This document shows, in pieces, positions 37,023 to 46,985 of a DNA stretch of 64,000 nucleotides. Both the position numbers and the translations under genes were made by a program. This DNA comes from an uncultured Bacteroidales bacterium (GTDB taxonomy: Bacteria > Bacteroidota > Bacteroidia > Bacteroidales > UBA932), in assembly GCA_944322715.1 (NCBI GenBank), contig CALUPT010000004.1, positions 124,001 to 188,000 of the forward strand, written 5' to 3'. The notes beneath the pieces were generated by a model, which made no database searches, had not been told where the DNA came from, and worked only from the letters and a program-made list of their open reading frames with translations. Each line of letters begins with the position of its first letter. The stretch's first letter is position 1.

Positions 37023-37565
37023 TTAGTAATTGGTAGCGTGGATCTTGAAATAGGCCTTAGGATGCCTGCATACGGGGCAGAGTTCCGGAGCCTTCCTGCC
37101 GATCACGATATGGCCGCAGTTGCTGCACTCCCAGATGACATCATTGTCCTTTGAGAATACGAGGTCTCCCTCCACATTGGCAAGGAGCTTACGGTAACGC
37201 TCCTCGTGCATCTTCTCGATGGCCGCCACCTTCTCGAAAAGGACTGCTATATCATCGAAGCCCTCCTCCCTTGCAGTCACGGCAAATCCTGCATACATAT
37301 CGGTCCACTCGTAGTTCTCGCCCTGAGCCGCATCCAAAAGATTCTCCGCGGTCGAAGGGATCTCGCCGCCCTTGAGCAGCTTGAACCATATCTTGGCATG
37401 CTCCTTTTCGTTGTTTGCCGTCTCCTCGAACAACTGGGCAATCTGTACATAGCCATCCTTCTTCGCCTTCGATGCGTAATAGGTGTATTTGTTACGGGCC
37501 TGCGATTCACCGGCAAACGCTGTCCACAGGTTTGCTTCGGTCTGTGATCCTTTCAATTCCTTCAT
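37023..37565 (-). CDS. rbr: Rubrerythrin
   Basis: Non-haem iron peroxidase of 180 residues protecting anaerobes against hydrogen peroxide. The ferritin-like diiron domain has Glu20, Glu53 with His56, and Glu117 with His120 among its ligands; the C-terminal rubredoxin domain has Cys147, Cys150, Cys163 and Cys166. Length and order are those of classical rubrerythrin. It takes electrons from rubredoxin or a flavoprotein. The gene has a good promoter (TACCTTTG at 37614-37607, GTTG 19 bases upstream) and its own terminator, so it is monocistronic. Confidence 0.97.
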   Translation of the reverse strand: MKELKGSQTEANLWTAFAGESQARNKYTYYASKAKKDGYVQIAQLFEETANNEKEHAKIWFKLLKGGEIPSTAENLLDAAQGENYEWTDMYAGFAVTAREEGFDDIAVLFEKVAAIEKMHEERYRKLLANVEGDLVFSKDNDVIWECSNCGHIVIGRKAPELCPVCRHPKAYFKIHATNY

Positions 37566-37606
37566 GTTTTTATAATTTAGAATTATTAAAAATTAAATCC
37601 TTTCTG

Positions 37607-37637
37607 CAAAGGTAGGCAAATTAATTATAAATCCAAC
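37607..37637 (-). promoter_or_regulatory. Promoter of rubrerythrin
   Basis: On the minus strand GTTG (37637-37634) and TACCTTTG (37614-37607) are 19 bases apart, 41 bases before the start codon. Confidence 0.65.
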
Positions 37638-37711
37638 TGTCCGGGGCGGATTTTTCTCTCTTTTTGCAGAAAACGCCACTGGTAGGGATAAAACGGAAGC
37701 GCAGAAGACAC

Positions 37712-37740
37712 AAAAAGAGCCGCCCTGAAAGGGACGGCTC
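37712..37740 (-). terminator. Terminator of gap
   Basis: Arms GAGCCGCCCT (37717-37726) and AGGGACGGCTC (37730-37740) pair with one mismatch around a 3-base loop; on the minus strand TTTTT follows (37716-37712). It lies 26 bases after the gap stop. Confidence 0.8.
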
Positions 37741-37766
37741 AATTCAATATATCCGTAATCAATGGA

Positions 37767-38777
<1,011 letters not shown>

Positions 38778-38835
38778 TTAAAAAGTTACACAATTCCATT
38801 TTCAAATCCGAACGCCCCTCTATGCAAAAACGGTG

Positions 38836-38905
38836 CAAAAATAAGAAAAATAATGAACATTCATATACTTTGTCAGAATTTTACTGACACTTTGTCACTT
38901 TGTCA
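38836..38905. promoter_or_regulatory. gap -7 element and TTTGTCA repeat cluster
   Basis: TATTTTTG (38843-38836) is the candidate -7 for gap on the minus strand. Upstream lie three direct TTTGTCA copies (38869-38875, 38891-38897, 38899-38905) and an inverted pair TGTCAG-N7-CTGACA (38871-38889). Their spacing suggests a regulator site, but none is known to me. Confidence 0.45.
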
Positions 38906-38945
38906 CGAAAATGACGCGCGATTGGTTTGATATCGGATGCCACCG

Positions 38946-38975
38946 TTTGAAAACGCGATTTTTTAAGTACATTTG
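38946..38975 (+). promoter_or_regulatory. Promoter of surE-lpxB
   Basis: TTTG (38946-38949) and TACATTTG (38968-38975) are 18 bases apart. The predicted start of transcription near 38981 supports ATG 38994 rather than the upstream TTG at 38973. Confidence 0.7.
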
Positions 38976-38993
38976 CAGGCAAATTATCGTGAA

Positions 38994-39902
38994 ATGAATA
39001 TTCTTGTGACGAATGATGACGGATACCGGGCCAAGGGTATCCGGGTTCTTGCGGAAATGATGAGACGGTACGGCAATGTATATGTCGTGGCGCCGAAGAC
39101 GCACCAGTCAGGGATGTCCATGGCTGTCTCGTTGGGATTCAAGGCGATACGCTATAAGGAAATCCTGCATCTGCCTGCTTCTGATGATGGGACGGAGGGA
39201 AGCCTGACCGTGGCATATATAGACGCGACACCTGCAAGCTGCGTGAAATATGCCCTCGATACCGATGTTTCCGGGTGGCCGAGGCCGGATGTGGTGGTGT
39301 CGGGCATCAACCACGGCTCCAATGCGGCTTCCGCCTCCTGCTATTCCGGCACTCTCGGGGCGGCACAGGAGGCAGCCTTGTGCGGAATCCCTGCAATAGG
39401 GGTCTCCCTGTGCTCGATGAATCCCGATGCCGACTTCTCCGCCGTGGAGGAACATTTCCCTGGAATCATGCGGAAGATACTGGAGGCCAATGAAAGACCG
39501 TCCGGACAGAACAAGGAAAAGACAGGACTGGATGCGGGATACGGGATCTACTACAACGTGAATTTCCCTGACATTCCGGCAGGAAAGATCCGCGGCATCC
39601 GGACAGGATACCAGGGAAAGGGCCACTGGGTACGGGAATTCACGGACTGGGATCCGACATTCTACAGCAGGCACGGAATCACCCCGGAAATGCTTGGGCA
39701 GGAGTCGGCCCCATCATGCGAGGAGGGAGAAAAACTGTACATGATGGTCGGGACATTCGTGGACGATCCGGGCAATGACTCCCGTGCCGACCACCATATA
39801 TTGGAAAACGGATACATATCCGTAGTGGCGCATAATATAGACACGACGGACTACAGGGAAACGGACAGACTCGGCAGCCTCGGGTTCGACACGGATTTCT
39901 GA
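38994..39902 (+). CDS. surE: 5'-nucleotidase SurE
   Basis: Survival protein E, a metal-dependent 5'(3')-nucleotidase acting on nucleoside monophosphates in the cytoplasm. The N-terminal MNILVTNDDGY gives the metal-binding Asp8 and Asp9; SGMSMAVS and SGINHGSNAASASCYSGTLGAA contain the other ligands. At 302 residues it is longer than E. coli SurE (253), with an insertion around residues 165-190. It is transcribed with lpxB, 45 bases downstream, as in other Bacteroidales. A promoter lies just upstream of the start. Confidence 0.95.
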   Translation: MNILVTNDDGYRAKGIRVLAEMMRRYGNVYVVAPKTHQSGMSMAVSLGFKAIRYKEILHLPASDDGTEGSLTVAYIDATPASCVKYALDTDVSGWPRPDVVVSGINHGSNAASASCYSGTLGAAQEAALCGIPAIGVSLCSMNPDADFSAVEEHFPGIMRKILEANERPSGQNKEKTGLDAGYGIYYNVNFPDIPAGKIRGIRTGYQGKGHWVREFTDWDPTFYSRHGITPEMLGQESAPSCEEGEKLYMMVGTFVDDPGNDSRADHHILENGYISVVAHNIDTTDYRETDRLGSLGFDTDF

Positions 39903-39947
39903 AACACGGACATACCTTTCTCAACGGCAACGACAGATATCTGACAG

Positions 39948-41168
39948 ATGAAATACTATATCATAGCGGGAGAAGCATCCGGAGACCTGCACGGGTCCAA
40001 CCTGATGCGCGGATTGTACGCCAGGGATCCGGAAGCGGAGATACGTTTCTGGGGAGGCGACCTGATGAACGGGGTCTATATGGACAATGAAGGAAATGCT
40101 TCACGGCAGGGAGTACACGGCGGGGACGGGAAATCGGGAGGTCTGGTACACCATTACAGGGAAGGAGCCGTAATGGGGGTCTGGGAAGTGATACGCAAGG
40201 GAGGCAGTCTTCTGAAAAACGTAAGGGAATGCAAGGAAGACATCCTTGCATACGGTCCCGATGTCATTATCCTGATAGACTATCCCGGATTCAACTTCAG
40301 GATAGCGGAATTCGCTCACGGAAAAGGGATGAAGGTATTCTATTACATTGCGCCAAAGGTCTGGGCATCACGCGAAGGCAGGATACGCAAGCTGAAGGCT
40401 TTTGTAGACAAACTCTTCATCGTATTCCCCTTCGAGATTCCGTATTTCAGGGCCAAAGGCGTCGATTTCATCTACGAGGGCAACCCGCTCGTGGATGCGG
40501 TGGACAATTCTCCGGCAATGAAAGAGACAAGGGAAGATTTCTTCGGACGCAATTCACTTGACGACAGGCCTGTCATTGCCATGCTGGCAGGTTCGAGAAA
40601 GCCTGAGATATCATCGATGATGCCCGTTCTGACAGAATTTGCGCGCAAGATGCATTCCATCCCGCAATATTCGGATTATCTGTTCCTTATAGCGGGAGCG
40701 CCCGCCCGTTCCATCGAAGACTATTCCCGGTGGCTCGACCCTTCCGAGGACTACATACGGGTCCTGTTCGGAGAGACCCAGTCCATAATCAGGCACGCGG
40801 AGGCCGCCGTAGTCAATTCCGGAACGGCATCTTTAGAGACAGTGCTTTTCAATGTGCCTCAGGTTGTAGGCTACAGGGTCAACTGGCTGACATACGTAGT
40901 CGGGAAACATATAATCAAGATCCACTACATCAGCCTCGGCAATCTCTGCATCGACCGCCTCGCTTTCAGGGAGCTGATCCAGGACGACTGCAATGCGGAC
41001 GAAATCCTCAAAGAGGTCCGCGCCCTGATCGAAGACAGGGCATACCGGGAGAGGATGCTCTCCGACTATGCAGAAATACGGCATCTGCTCGGAGGGACGG
41101 GTGCTTCGCAGGCTGTCGCCGGAGCCATGGTCGATATTCTCTCGGAATCATCCTCCCCGGGACAATGA
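39948..41168 (+). CDS. lpxB: Lipid-A-disaccharide synthase
   Basis: GT19 glycosyltransferase of 406 residues that joins UDP-2,3-diacylglucosamine and lipid X to form the lipid A disaccharide at the inner membrane. Seen are YYIIAGEASGDLHGSNLM, YYIAPKVWASREGRIRKLK, FPFEIPYFRAKGVDFIYEGNPL and the C-terminal donor site segment IIRHAEAAVVNSGTASLETVLFNVPQVVGYR. An insertion at about residues 45-65 (NEGNASRQGVHGGDGK) lengthens it relative to E. coli LpxB. It follows surE and its stop directly abuts the convergent lpd stop with no gap. Confidence 0.95.
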   Translation: MKYYIIAGEASGDLHGSNLMRGLYARDPEAEIRFWGGDLMNGVYMDNEGNASRQGVHGGDGKSGGLVHHYREGAVMGVWEVIRKGGSLLKNVRECKEDILAYGPDVIILIDYPGFNFRIAEFAHGKGMKVFYYIAPKVWASREGRIRKLKAFVDKLFIVFPFEIPYFRAKGVDFIYEGNPLVDAVDNSPAMKETREDFFGRNSLDDRPVIAMLAGSRKPEISSMMPVLTEFARKMHSIPQYSDYLFLIAGAPARSIEDYSRWLDPSEDYIRVLFGETQSIIRHAEAAVVNSGTASLETVLFNVPQVVGYRVNWLTYVVGKHIIKIHYISLGNLCIDRLAFRELIQDDCNADEILKEVRALIEDRAYRERMLSDYAEIRHLLGGTGASQAVAGAMVDILSESSSPGQ

Positions 41169-42569
41169 TCATATCCTGAAGACTTCGCTGAGGGTCGGAT
41201 GGGCGTGGATTGTGGAGCGGAGGTCCTCCACCGTGGCTCCCATGCCGATGAATGCAGCCATTTCCGCTATCAGATCCGCCGCATGCGGGCCGAAGATATG
41301 GCAGCCGAGTATATGGCCGTCCTCGGCCACTACAGTCTTGACAAATCCATCCGTCTGCCCCAAAGCCACGGCCTTGCCGTTGGAGCGGAAGAATGACTTC
41401 ATCGTCCTGCAGGCAATTCCCTTTTCCTTGCATTCATCCTCCGTAAGGCCCACAGCCGCCGCCTCAGGCATGGTGAACACAGCCGACGGCACGACAGACA
41501 GATTGATATTGTCTTTCCGTCCGCAGATATGGTTCAAGGCTCTCAATCCCTGATATACGGCAACGTGGGCAAGCATCATTTTCCCGGTCACATCCCCTAT
41601 CGCATATACGGAAGGGCAGGATGTCCGCATGTTCTCATCCACGACTATGCCTTTCGGGCCATACTCCACTCCGGCGTTTTCAAGTCCGAGACCATCGGTT
41701 GCAGGCCTGCGCCCTACAGCGACAAGGACTTTCCCGGCAACGGTTTGTGCGACCTTCCCCTTGCAGTCATACACTATCCTGTAGGCAGAAGGACCGGCGT
41801 CGCCATCATCCGCTCCATACACGGAACCATCGGCCGGCAGAGGAGAAACGGACCGGACTGCCGCTGAAGTGATTATTTCGATTCCTCGCTTTGACAGACT
41901 CTGTTTCAATCTCTTGGCAAGGTCGGAATCAAAACGGGGCAGAATCTGTCCGCAATATTCGATGACAGTCACCCTGCTACCGAAACTGTTGAATACCGAT
42001 GCGAACTCAAGACCGATGACTCCGGCTCCGATAACGCACAGACTTTCCGGAACATGATCAATGTCAAGCAGTTCCCGGGATGTCGCAAGCCCCGGCAGGT
42101 CTCCTCCCGGCACATGCAGCGCAGCGGCGGCAGACCCGCTCGCCACCACTATGCAATCGGCAGTATAGTCCCTGCTTTCAGGGCAATCCACCGTTACTGT
42201 ATGTGCATCTTTTATGACAGCCCTTCCATGCACAAGGGTTATCAGCCTGTTGTCCAGCAAGGTATGTACTCCGGAGCGCAACTGCTCCACCACCTCGGAC
42301 TTGCGCTGCCTTATCTTCCCGAAATCCGCCAGGATATCCGCGCCAGCCATACCGTCAGACCGGAAACAGACTCCGAACTCCCCTGCCGACCTCGCCTCTT
42401 CCAGAATCTCTGCACTGCGGCAGAATACTTTCGTTGGGATACATCCTTCGTTAAGGCATGTCCCTCCGACATTACCCTTTTCAATGAGGATTACCTCCAT
42501 TCCCCTTTTTGCAGCCTCGATGGCCGTCTCGTATCCTCCCGGACCCGCTCCTATTATGATTATCTTCAT
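41169..42569 (-). CDS. lpdA: Dihydrolipoyl dehydrogenase (E3)
   Basis: Flavoprotein disulfide reductase of 466 residues that reoxidises the lipoyl group of GcvH with NAD. The FAD motif IIIIGAGPGGYETAIEAAKRG is at the N-terminus; the redox pair is Cys38 and Cys43 in GGTCLNEGCIPTK; the NAD motif is VIGAGVIGLEFAS and the FAD motif VYAIGDVTG. The C-terminal HAHPTLSE carries the catalytic His and Glu. It is the last gene of the glycine cleavage operon, 1 base after gcvPB, which points to use by that system, though other complexes may share it. Confidence 0.95.
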   Translation of the reverse strand: MKIIIIGAGPGGYETAIEAAKRGMEVILIEKGNVGGTCLNEGCIPTKVFCRSAEILEEARSAGEFGVCFRSDGMAGADILADFGKIRQRKSEVVEQLRSGVHTLLDNRLITLVHGRAVIKDAHTVTVDCPESRDYTADCIVVASGSAAAALHVPGGDLPGLATSRELLDIDHVPESLCVIGAGVIGLEFASVFNSFGSRVTVIEYCGQILPRFDSDLAKRLKQSLSKRGIEIITSAAVRSVSPLPADGSVYGADDGDAGPSAYRIVYDCKGKVAQTVAGKVLVAVGRRPATDGLGLENAGVEYGPKGIVVDENMRTSCPSVYAIGDVTGKMMLAHVAVYQGLRALNHICGRKDNINLSVVPSAVFTMPEAAAVGLTEDECKEKGIACRTMKSFFRSNGKAVALGQTDGFVKTVVAEDGHILGCHIFGPHAADLIAEMAAFIGMGATVEDLRSTIHAHPTLSEVFRI

Positions 42570-42570
42570 T

Positions 42571-44010
42571 TCAAATACTTTTAGCCGTCAGACTGTATTT
42601 CAGCACAGGATGCCTTGCGGCAGCGGTCTCATCGGGACGGCGGACAGGAGTGCCGTGAGGGGCGGACCTGACCATGTCGGGATCCGTCGCCGCCTCCACG
42701 GCGATTTTTCTCATCGCTTCTATGAAAGAATCCAGAGTCTCCTTGCTTTCGGTCTCGGTAGGTTCAATCATTATGGACTGGTGGAAAAGCAGAGGGAAAT
42801 ATACTGTCGGAGCGTGGAATCCATAATCCAGCAGCCTTTTGGCGACATCAAGGGTCGTCACTCCCGTGCTCTGGCCGGCAAGTCCGTCAAAGACGAACTC
42901 ATGCTTGCAGACCCTGTCTATCGGCAGCCTGTAGCAGTCTTTCAGACTCTCCTTGATATAATTCGCATTCAGGGTGGCGAGAGGACCGGCCAGCCTGATG
43001 TTCTGTTTCCCGAGCATCAGGATATAGGCGTACGCCTTCATCAGCACGCCGAAGTTTCCCATAAAGCCGGAAACTCTTCCTGCATTCCCTTCCGGTTCCT
43101 CCCCATCGATACGGGGAAGAGGGAGACAGGATTCAAGCCTTTTTGTCACACCTACAGGCCCTGCCCCCGGACCGCCGCCCCCGTGTGGCGTCGAGAAAGT
43201 CTTGTGCAGGTTCAGATGCATTATGTCAAATCCCATGTCCCCTGGACGGGCGACCCCGAGAAGAGGATTCATATTGGCTCCGTCATAGTACAGAAGGCCT
43301 CCGCAGGCGTGCACCAGATCAGCGATCTCCTCTATCCTTGTCTCGAACAGTCCGAGAGTGTTCGGGTTGGTCATCATTATTCCGGCTACCGTATCATCCA
43401 GCAGGGTCTTCAAGTGGTCCACATCGATTGTCCCGTCCGGCAGGGACTTCACCTGGACCACCTCCAGACCGCATACCGCGGCGCTTGCGGGATTGGTACC
43501 GTGCGCGCTGTCCGGAACAATCACCCTTGTCCTTTTCATGTCTCCCCTGCATATATGGTAGCGGCGCATGATCATAAGACCGGTAAGTTCACCGTGCGCT
43601 CCTGCAAACGGGTTGAGCGTGAATGCCGCCATGCCGGTTATGGCCGACAGGGCTGCCGACAGGTCGCCGTACAGCTTCATCACGCCCTGTACAGTGGAAC
43701 GCGGCTGCAGAGGATGGATGCCCTGGAATCCGGCCATTCCCGCAATCTCCTCATTTATCTTGGGATTATACTTCATTGTACAGCTTCCGAGCGGATAGAA
43801 ACCCGTATCCACACCGAAATTCATGTCCGACAGATTGGTGTAGTGCCGTACGGCATCCGGCTCGCTGACTTGGGGCAGATTCGGCCTGAGGGTCCTTCGG
43901 AGGCCTGACGGAATCGAGTCAGTATTGTCTTCCCAACGGTTTTCCGGAAGGGAATAGCCGCACCGTCCTTCTTCCGACAGTTCGAATATCAGTTTATCGT
44001 AGTATTTCAT
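42571..44010 (-). CDS. gcvPB: Glycine dehydrogenase (decarboxylating) subunit 2
   Basis: PLP-binding half of the split P protein, 479 residues, which decarboxylates glycine and passes the aminomethyl group to lipoyl-GcvH. The PLP lysine is Lys270 in MHLNLHKTFSTPHGGGGPG, with PDSAHGTNPASA and DGANMNPLLG upstream. The C-terminal domain (EFVFDGLAGQSTGVTTLDVAK, FPLLFHQSIMIEPTETESKE) is typical of GcvPB. Its partner GcvPA lies 121 bases upstream, the gap holding two repeat copies. Bacteroides species often have a single fused gcvP; here it is divided. Confidence 0.95.
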   Translation of the reverse strand: MKYYDKLIFELSEEGRCGYSLPENRWEDNTDSIPSGLRRTLRPNLPQVSEPDAVRHYTNLSDMNFGVDTGFYPLGSCTMKYNPKINEEIAGMAGFQGIHPLQPRSTVQGVMKLYGDLSAALSAITGMAAFTLNPFAGAHGELTGLMIMRRYHICRGDMKRTRVIVPDSAHGTNPASAAVCGLEVVQVKSLPDGTIDVDHLKTLLDDTVAGIMMTNPNTLGLFETRIEEIADLVHACGGLLYYDGANMNPLLGVARPGDMGFDIMHLNLHKTFSTPHGGGGPGAGPVGVTKRLESCLPLPRIDGEEPEGNAGRVSGFMGNFGVLMKAYAYILMLGKQNIRLAGPLATLNANYIKESLKDCYRLPIDRVCKHEFVFDGLAGQSTGVTTLDVAKRLLDYGFHAPTVYFPLLFHQSIMIEPTETESKETLDSFIEAMRKIAVEAATDPDMVRSAPHGTPVRRPDETAAARHPVLKYSLTAKSI

Positions 44011-44040
44011 TTCATCGAATTCACATTGTTAATAATTATC

Positions 44041-44121
44041 GGATCCTTCACTCCGTTCAGGATGACAAGTGAGAGTCATTCATGATGACAGTGTTGTCAT
44101 TCTGAGTGAAACGAAGAATCT
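44041..44121. repeat. Two inverted copies of the dispersed repeat between gcvPA and gcvPB
   Basis: GGATCCTTCACTCCGTTCAG (44041-44060, continuing to 44067) is the minus-strand form and TGTCATTCTGAGTGAAACGA (44095-44114, to 44121) the plus-strand form. They could pair into a long hairpin within the operon transcript. Confidence 0.75.
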
Positions 44122-44131
44122 CCCGCTACTG

Positions 44132-45457
44132 TCAGCCTATGGCATCGATTACACCGACCATAGCATCGATCTCCGCCTTCGTCCTGCGTTCGGTGACACA
44201 GAATGAGACATAACCTTCCTCTGTCCGCAATGCGCCGAAGAATCCGTTGTCAAGCAATGCCTTCTGCAGGGTCGGTATATCAATGGAGGTCCTGAGCACG
44301 AACTCTTTCAGGAAAGGCCTGTCGAAGACTTCGGCGAATTTCCCTGTCTCAAGCAGCCTGTCGTGCAGATAATGGGCGCCTCCATACGAAAGGTCGTTGA
44401 CCTTCTTCAGCCCGTCGGGTCCCATCAGTGACATATACACAGTAACGAAAAGAGCCATCAGCGACTGGTTGGAGCAGATATTGCTTGTCGCCTTCTCCCT
44501 GCGGATATGCTGTTCCCGCGCCTGGAGGGTCAGTACGAACGAGCGTTTCCCATCAAGATCGGTCGTAGCGCCCACAATCCTGCCGGGCAGTTTGCGCATC
44601 AGTTCCATGCGGCAGGCAAGGAAGCCAACGTACGGTCCTCCGAAACTGAGGGGTACGCCGAAAGACTGGGCATCTCCGCAGGCGATGTCCGCACCCCATT
44701 CCCCCGGGGTCTTCAGGACAGCCAGCGAAGATGGGTCGCTATACACGGCCAGCAAGGCTCCAGCAGAATGTGCCGCATCTGCAAATCCTGCAAGATCTTC
44801 GATTATTCCGTATCTGTTGATTCCAGGCACGAGCACCCCTGCCACATCGTTCCCGGCCAGCTTCAGCTGCAGATCACTAATGGAAGTGACCCCATCGGAA
44901 ATCTCTATGGTGTCAAGCTGCACTCCGTGATATCCGGTATATGTCCTGATTACATCGATAACATTCGGAAGCAGGGACGAAGATATCAGCACCTTCTTCC
45001 TTTTCTTCGATGAAGCCGTACACATCAGCATGGCTTCGGCAGCGGAAGTCGGGCCGTCATACATTGAAGCGTTGGCACAGTCCATACCAGTCAGTTCACA
45101 GATCATGCTCTGGAACTCGAAGATGTACCGGAGTGTCCCCTGCGAGATTTCCGCCTGATAGGGAGTATATGCCGTCTGGAACTCGGACCGTGAAATGATA
45201 TGCTTCACGGCTGCCGGAGTATAATGGTCGTATGCCCCTGCCCCGCAGAATACGGTCAGTCTGGCATTCCTGCGGTCTAGATCTTCGAAATACCGGCGGA
45301 CCTCATCTTCCGACATCGCATCCGGAAGGTCATACTCACCCTTGAAACGCAGGCTTTCAGGGACATCCGAATAAAGCTCTTCAATGGAAGAGACTCCGGA
45401 ACGTCGGAGCATCTGCCCTATATCGTCCGGAGTATGGGGGAAATATGCAAAAGCCAT
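44132..45457 (-). CDS. gcvPA: Glycine dehydrogenase (decarboxylating) subunit 1
   Basis: First half of the split P protein, 441 residues. It starts MAFAYFPHTPDDIGQMLRRSGV, the typical GcvPA N-terminus, with FCGAGAYDHYTPAAVKHIISRSEFQTAYTPYQAEISQGTL and YDGPTSAAEAMLM in the middle. It lacks the PLP lysine, which is in GcvPB, and forms the alpha2beta2 P protein with it. It follows gcvH with 2 bases between. Expression as part of the operon is expected. Confidence 0.95.
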   Translation of the reverse strand: MAFAYFPHTPDDIGQMLRRSGVSSIEELYSDVPESLRFKGEYDLPDAMSEDEVRRYFEDLDRRNARLTVFCGAGAYDHYTPAAVKHIISRSEFQTAYTPYQAEISQGTLRYIFEFQSMICELTGMDCANASMYDGPTSAAEAMLMCTASSKKRKKVLISSSLLPNVIDVIRTYTGYHGVQLDTIEISDGVTSISDLQLKLAGNDVAGVLVPGINRYGIIEDLAGFADAAHSAGALLAVYSDPSSLAVLKTPGEWGADIACGDAQSFGVPLSFGGPYVGFLACRMELMRKLPGRIVGATTDLDGKRSFVLTLQAREQHIRREKATSNICSNQSLMALFVTVYMSLMGPDGLKKVNDLSYGGAHYLHDRLLETGKFAEVFDRPFLKEFVLRTSIDIPTLQKALLDNGFFGALRTEEGYVSFCVTERRTKAEIDAMVGVIDAIG

Positions 45458-45459
45458 GG

Positions 45460-45843
45460 CTATTCCTTTTCGCAGAACGCAATGTATGCCGCCTCATCCA
45501 TCAGATCATCAAGTTCGGACGGATCCGACATTTCCACCTTTATGATCCAGTTGGCATACGGATCCACATTCAGCCGTTCCGGAGCATCCTCCAGTTCCGT
45601 ATTGGTCTCAATGACCCTGCCCGATACCGGGGAATAGAGGTCGCTTGCAGCCTTGACGCTCTCGACCGCTCCGAATTCCTCCCCTTTGCTCACTTCATCA
45701 CCGACTTCCGGCATATCCACATACGAAAGGTTGCCGAGAGCGTGCTGTGCGAAATCGGTTATCCCGACTGTCGCAATGTTTCCATCTACGCTCACCCATT
45801 CATGCGACTCGCTGTACAGGAGTCCTGCTACTGTCTTGCTCAT
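45460..45843 (-). CDS. gcvH: Glycine cleavage system H protein
   Basis: Lipoyl-carrying shuttle of 127 residues. The lipoylated residue is Lys64 in GAVESVKAASDLYSPVSG; SHEWV and VGITDFAQHALGNLSYVDMP before it are canonical. It carries the aminomethyl intermediate between GcvP and GcvT and is reoxidised by dihydrolipoyl dehydrogenase encoded in the same operon. It is spaced 36 bases from gcvT. Lipoylation can be supplied by LplA encoded at the head of the operon. Confidence 0.97.
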   Translation of the reverse strand: MSKTVAGLLYSESHEWVSVDGNIATVGITDFAQHALGNLSYVDMPEVGDEVSKGEEFGAVESVKAASDLYSPVSGRVIETNTELEDAPERLNVDPYANWIIKVEMSDPSELDDLMDEAAYIAFCEKE

Positions 45844-45879
45844 TGTGTTATCAGTTTTATTTCGGTTAATATCGTTATA

Positions 45880-46980
45880 TCATTTCTTATAGTGAGGGAC
45901 ATAGAACCTTTTCCTGCAGACTGTCCCCGGAAAGACCTTTTTCCTTATATGGACACCGACCCGTGTCCCGAGGTCGGCATACCGTTTCGAAAGCATTGCG
46001 AAACATATACTCCTGTCAAGGGTGATTGAACGGTAGCCGGTGGTGACTGTCCCCACCTGTTCTCCATCGGCCTCCACGGGATATCCCGCCCTTGCCACCG
46101 CCTTGTCGTCAAGTTCGATGCCGACGAGCTTCCTGGTCAATCCGGCAGCCTTCTGTGCGATGAGGGCATCCCTGCCGATGAACTCCGGCTTGTCCATCTT
46201 GACGAAGATTCCCAGACCGGCTTCCAGCGGAGTGATGTCATCTGAAAGCTCATGTCCGTACAGAGGAAGCCCAGCCTCGAAACGCAGGGTGTCCCGGCAT
46301 CCGAGACCGCAAGGTACGACCCCAGCCCGCGCCAGCGTATCCCATATATCCCTGATCTCATCCGCAGATGAATAGAACTCGAAACCGTCCTCTCCCGTGT
46401 ACCCCGTTCTGCTGACTATCAAGCGTTTCCCGTTCCACTGCATCTCTCTCCACGTGTAGAAGGCAAGGGAGGAAGCGGCATCAAGATGAAGCACATCGGA
46501 CAGTATCTCCTCTGCACGGGGACCCTGCAGGGCAATCTGTCCCCACATCCCGGATTCGTTCCTGACACTGACATCGAACCCTTCCGCATGGTCCGTCAGC
46601 CAGTTGAAATCCTTGCCGATATTGGCAGCATTGACCACAAGCAGGTAGCTGTCAGGTACGGAATCCCTGTAGACCAGCAGGTCATCCACTACCCCGCCCC
46701 GTGGATTGAGCAGCATGCCGTACAGGACCTTTCCTGACGGCATGTCCGTGATGTCGTTGCAGAATACATGGCTGACATATTTCTCCGCATCCGGGCCGCT
46801 GACAAAAATCTCTCCCATGTGCGACACATCGAACATCCCCGCGGAATTGCGGACCGCGTTGTGCTCATCGATTATGGATGTGTACCGGATGGGCATATCA
46901 TAGCCTGCAAAGGGGCTCATCTGCGCCCCGAGGGCTATATGCCGGTCATAAAGACAGGTTTTCAACAGGTTCTCTTCCAT
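45880..46980 (-). CDS. gcvT: Aminomethyltransferase (glycine cleavage T protein)
   Basis: Tetrahydrofolate-dependent aminomethyltransferase of 366 residues that releases ammonia and forms methylene-THF. Seen are GAQMSPFAGYDMPIRYTSI, FDVSHMGEI, the folate-binding middle (YTGEDGFEFY, GLGCRDTLRFEAGLPLYGHEL) and the C-terminal beta domain (GYRSITLDRSICFAML). The catalytic Asp is in FDVSHMGEI-type context by family knowledge. It is the second gene of the operon, 5 bases after lplA. Confidence 0.95.
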   Translation of the reverse strand: MEENLLKTCLYDRHIALGAQMSPFAGYDMPIRYTSIIDEHNAVRNSAGMFDVSHMGEIFVSGPDAEKYVSHVFCNDITDMPSGKVLYGMLLNPRGGVVDDLLVYRDSVPDSYLLVVNAANIGKDFNWLTDHAEGFDVSVRNESGMWGQIALQGPRAEEILSDVLHLDAASSLAFYTWREMQWNGKRLIVSRTGYTGEDGFEFYSSADEIRDIWDTLARAGVVPCGLGCRDTLRFEAGLPLYGHELSDDITPLEAGLGIFVKMDKPEFIGRDALIAQKAAGLTRKLVGIELDDKAVARAGYPVEADGEQVGTVTTGYRSITLDRSICFAMLSKRYADLGTRVGVHIRKKVFPGTVCRKRFYVPHYKK

Positions 46981-46985
46981 AACTT

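Noticed and set aside
42214-43908. 564-codon open frame on the plus strand
   Set aside because: Antisense to gcvPB and the start of lpd; no domain pattern.
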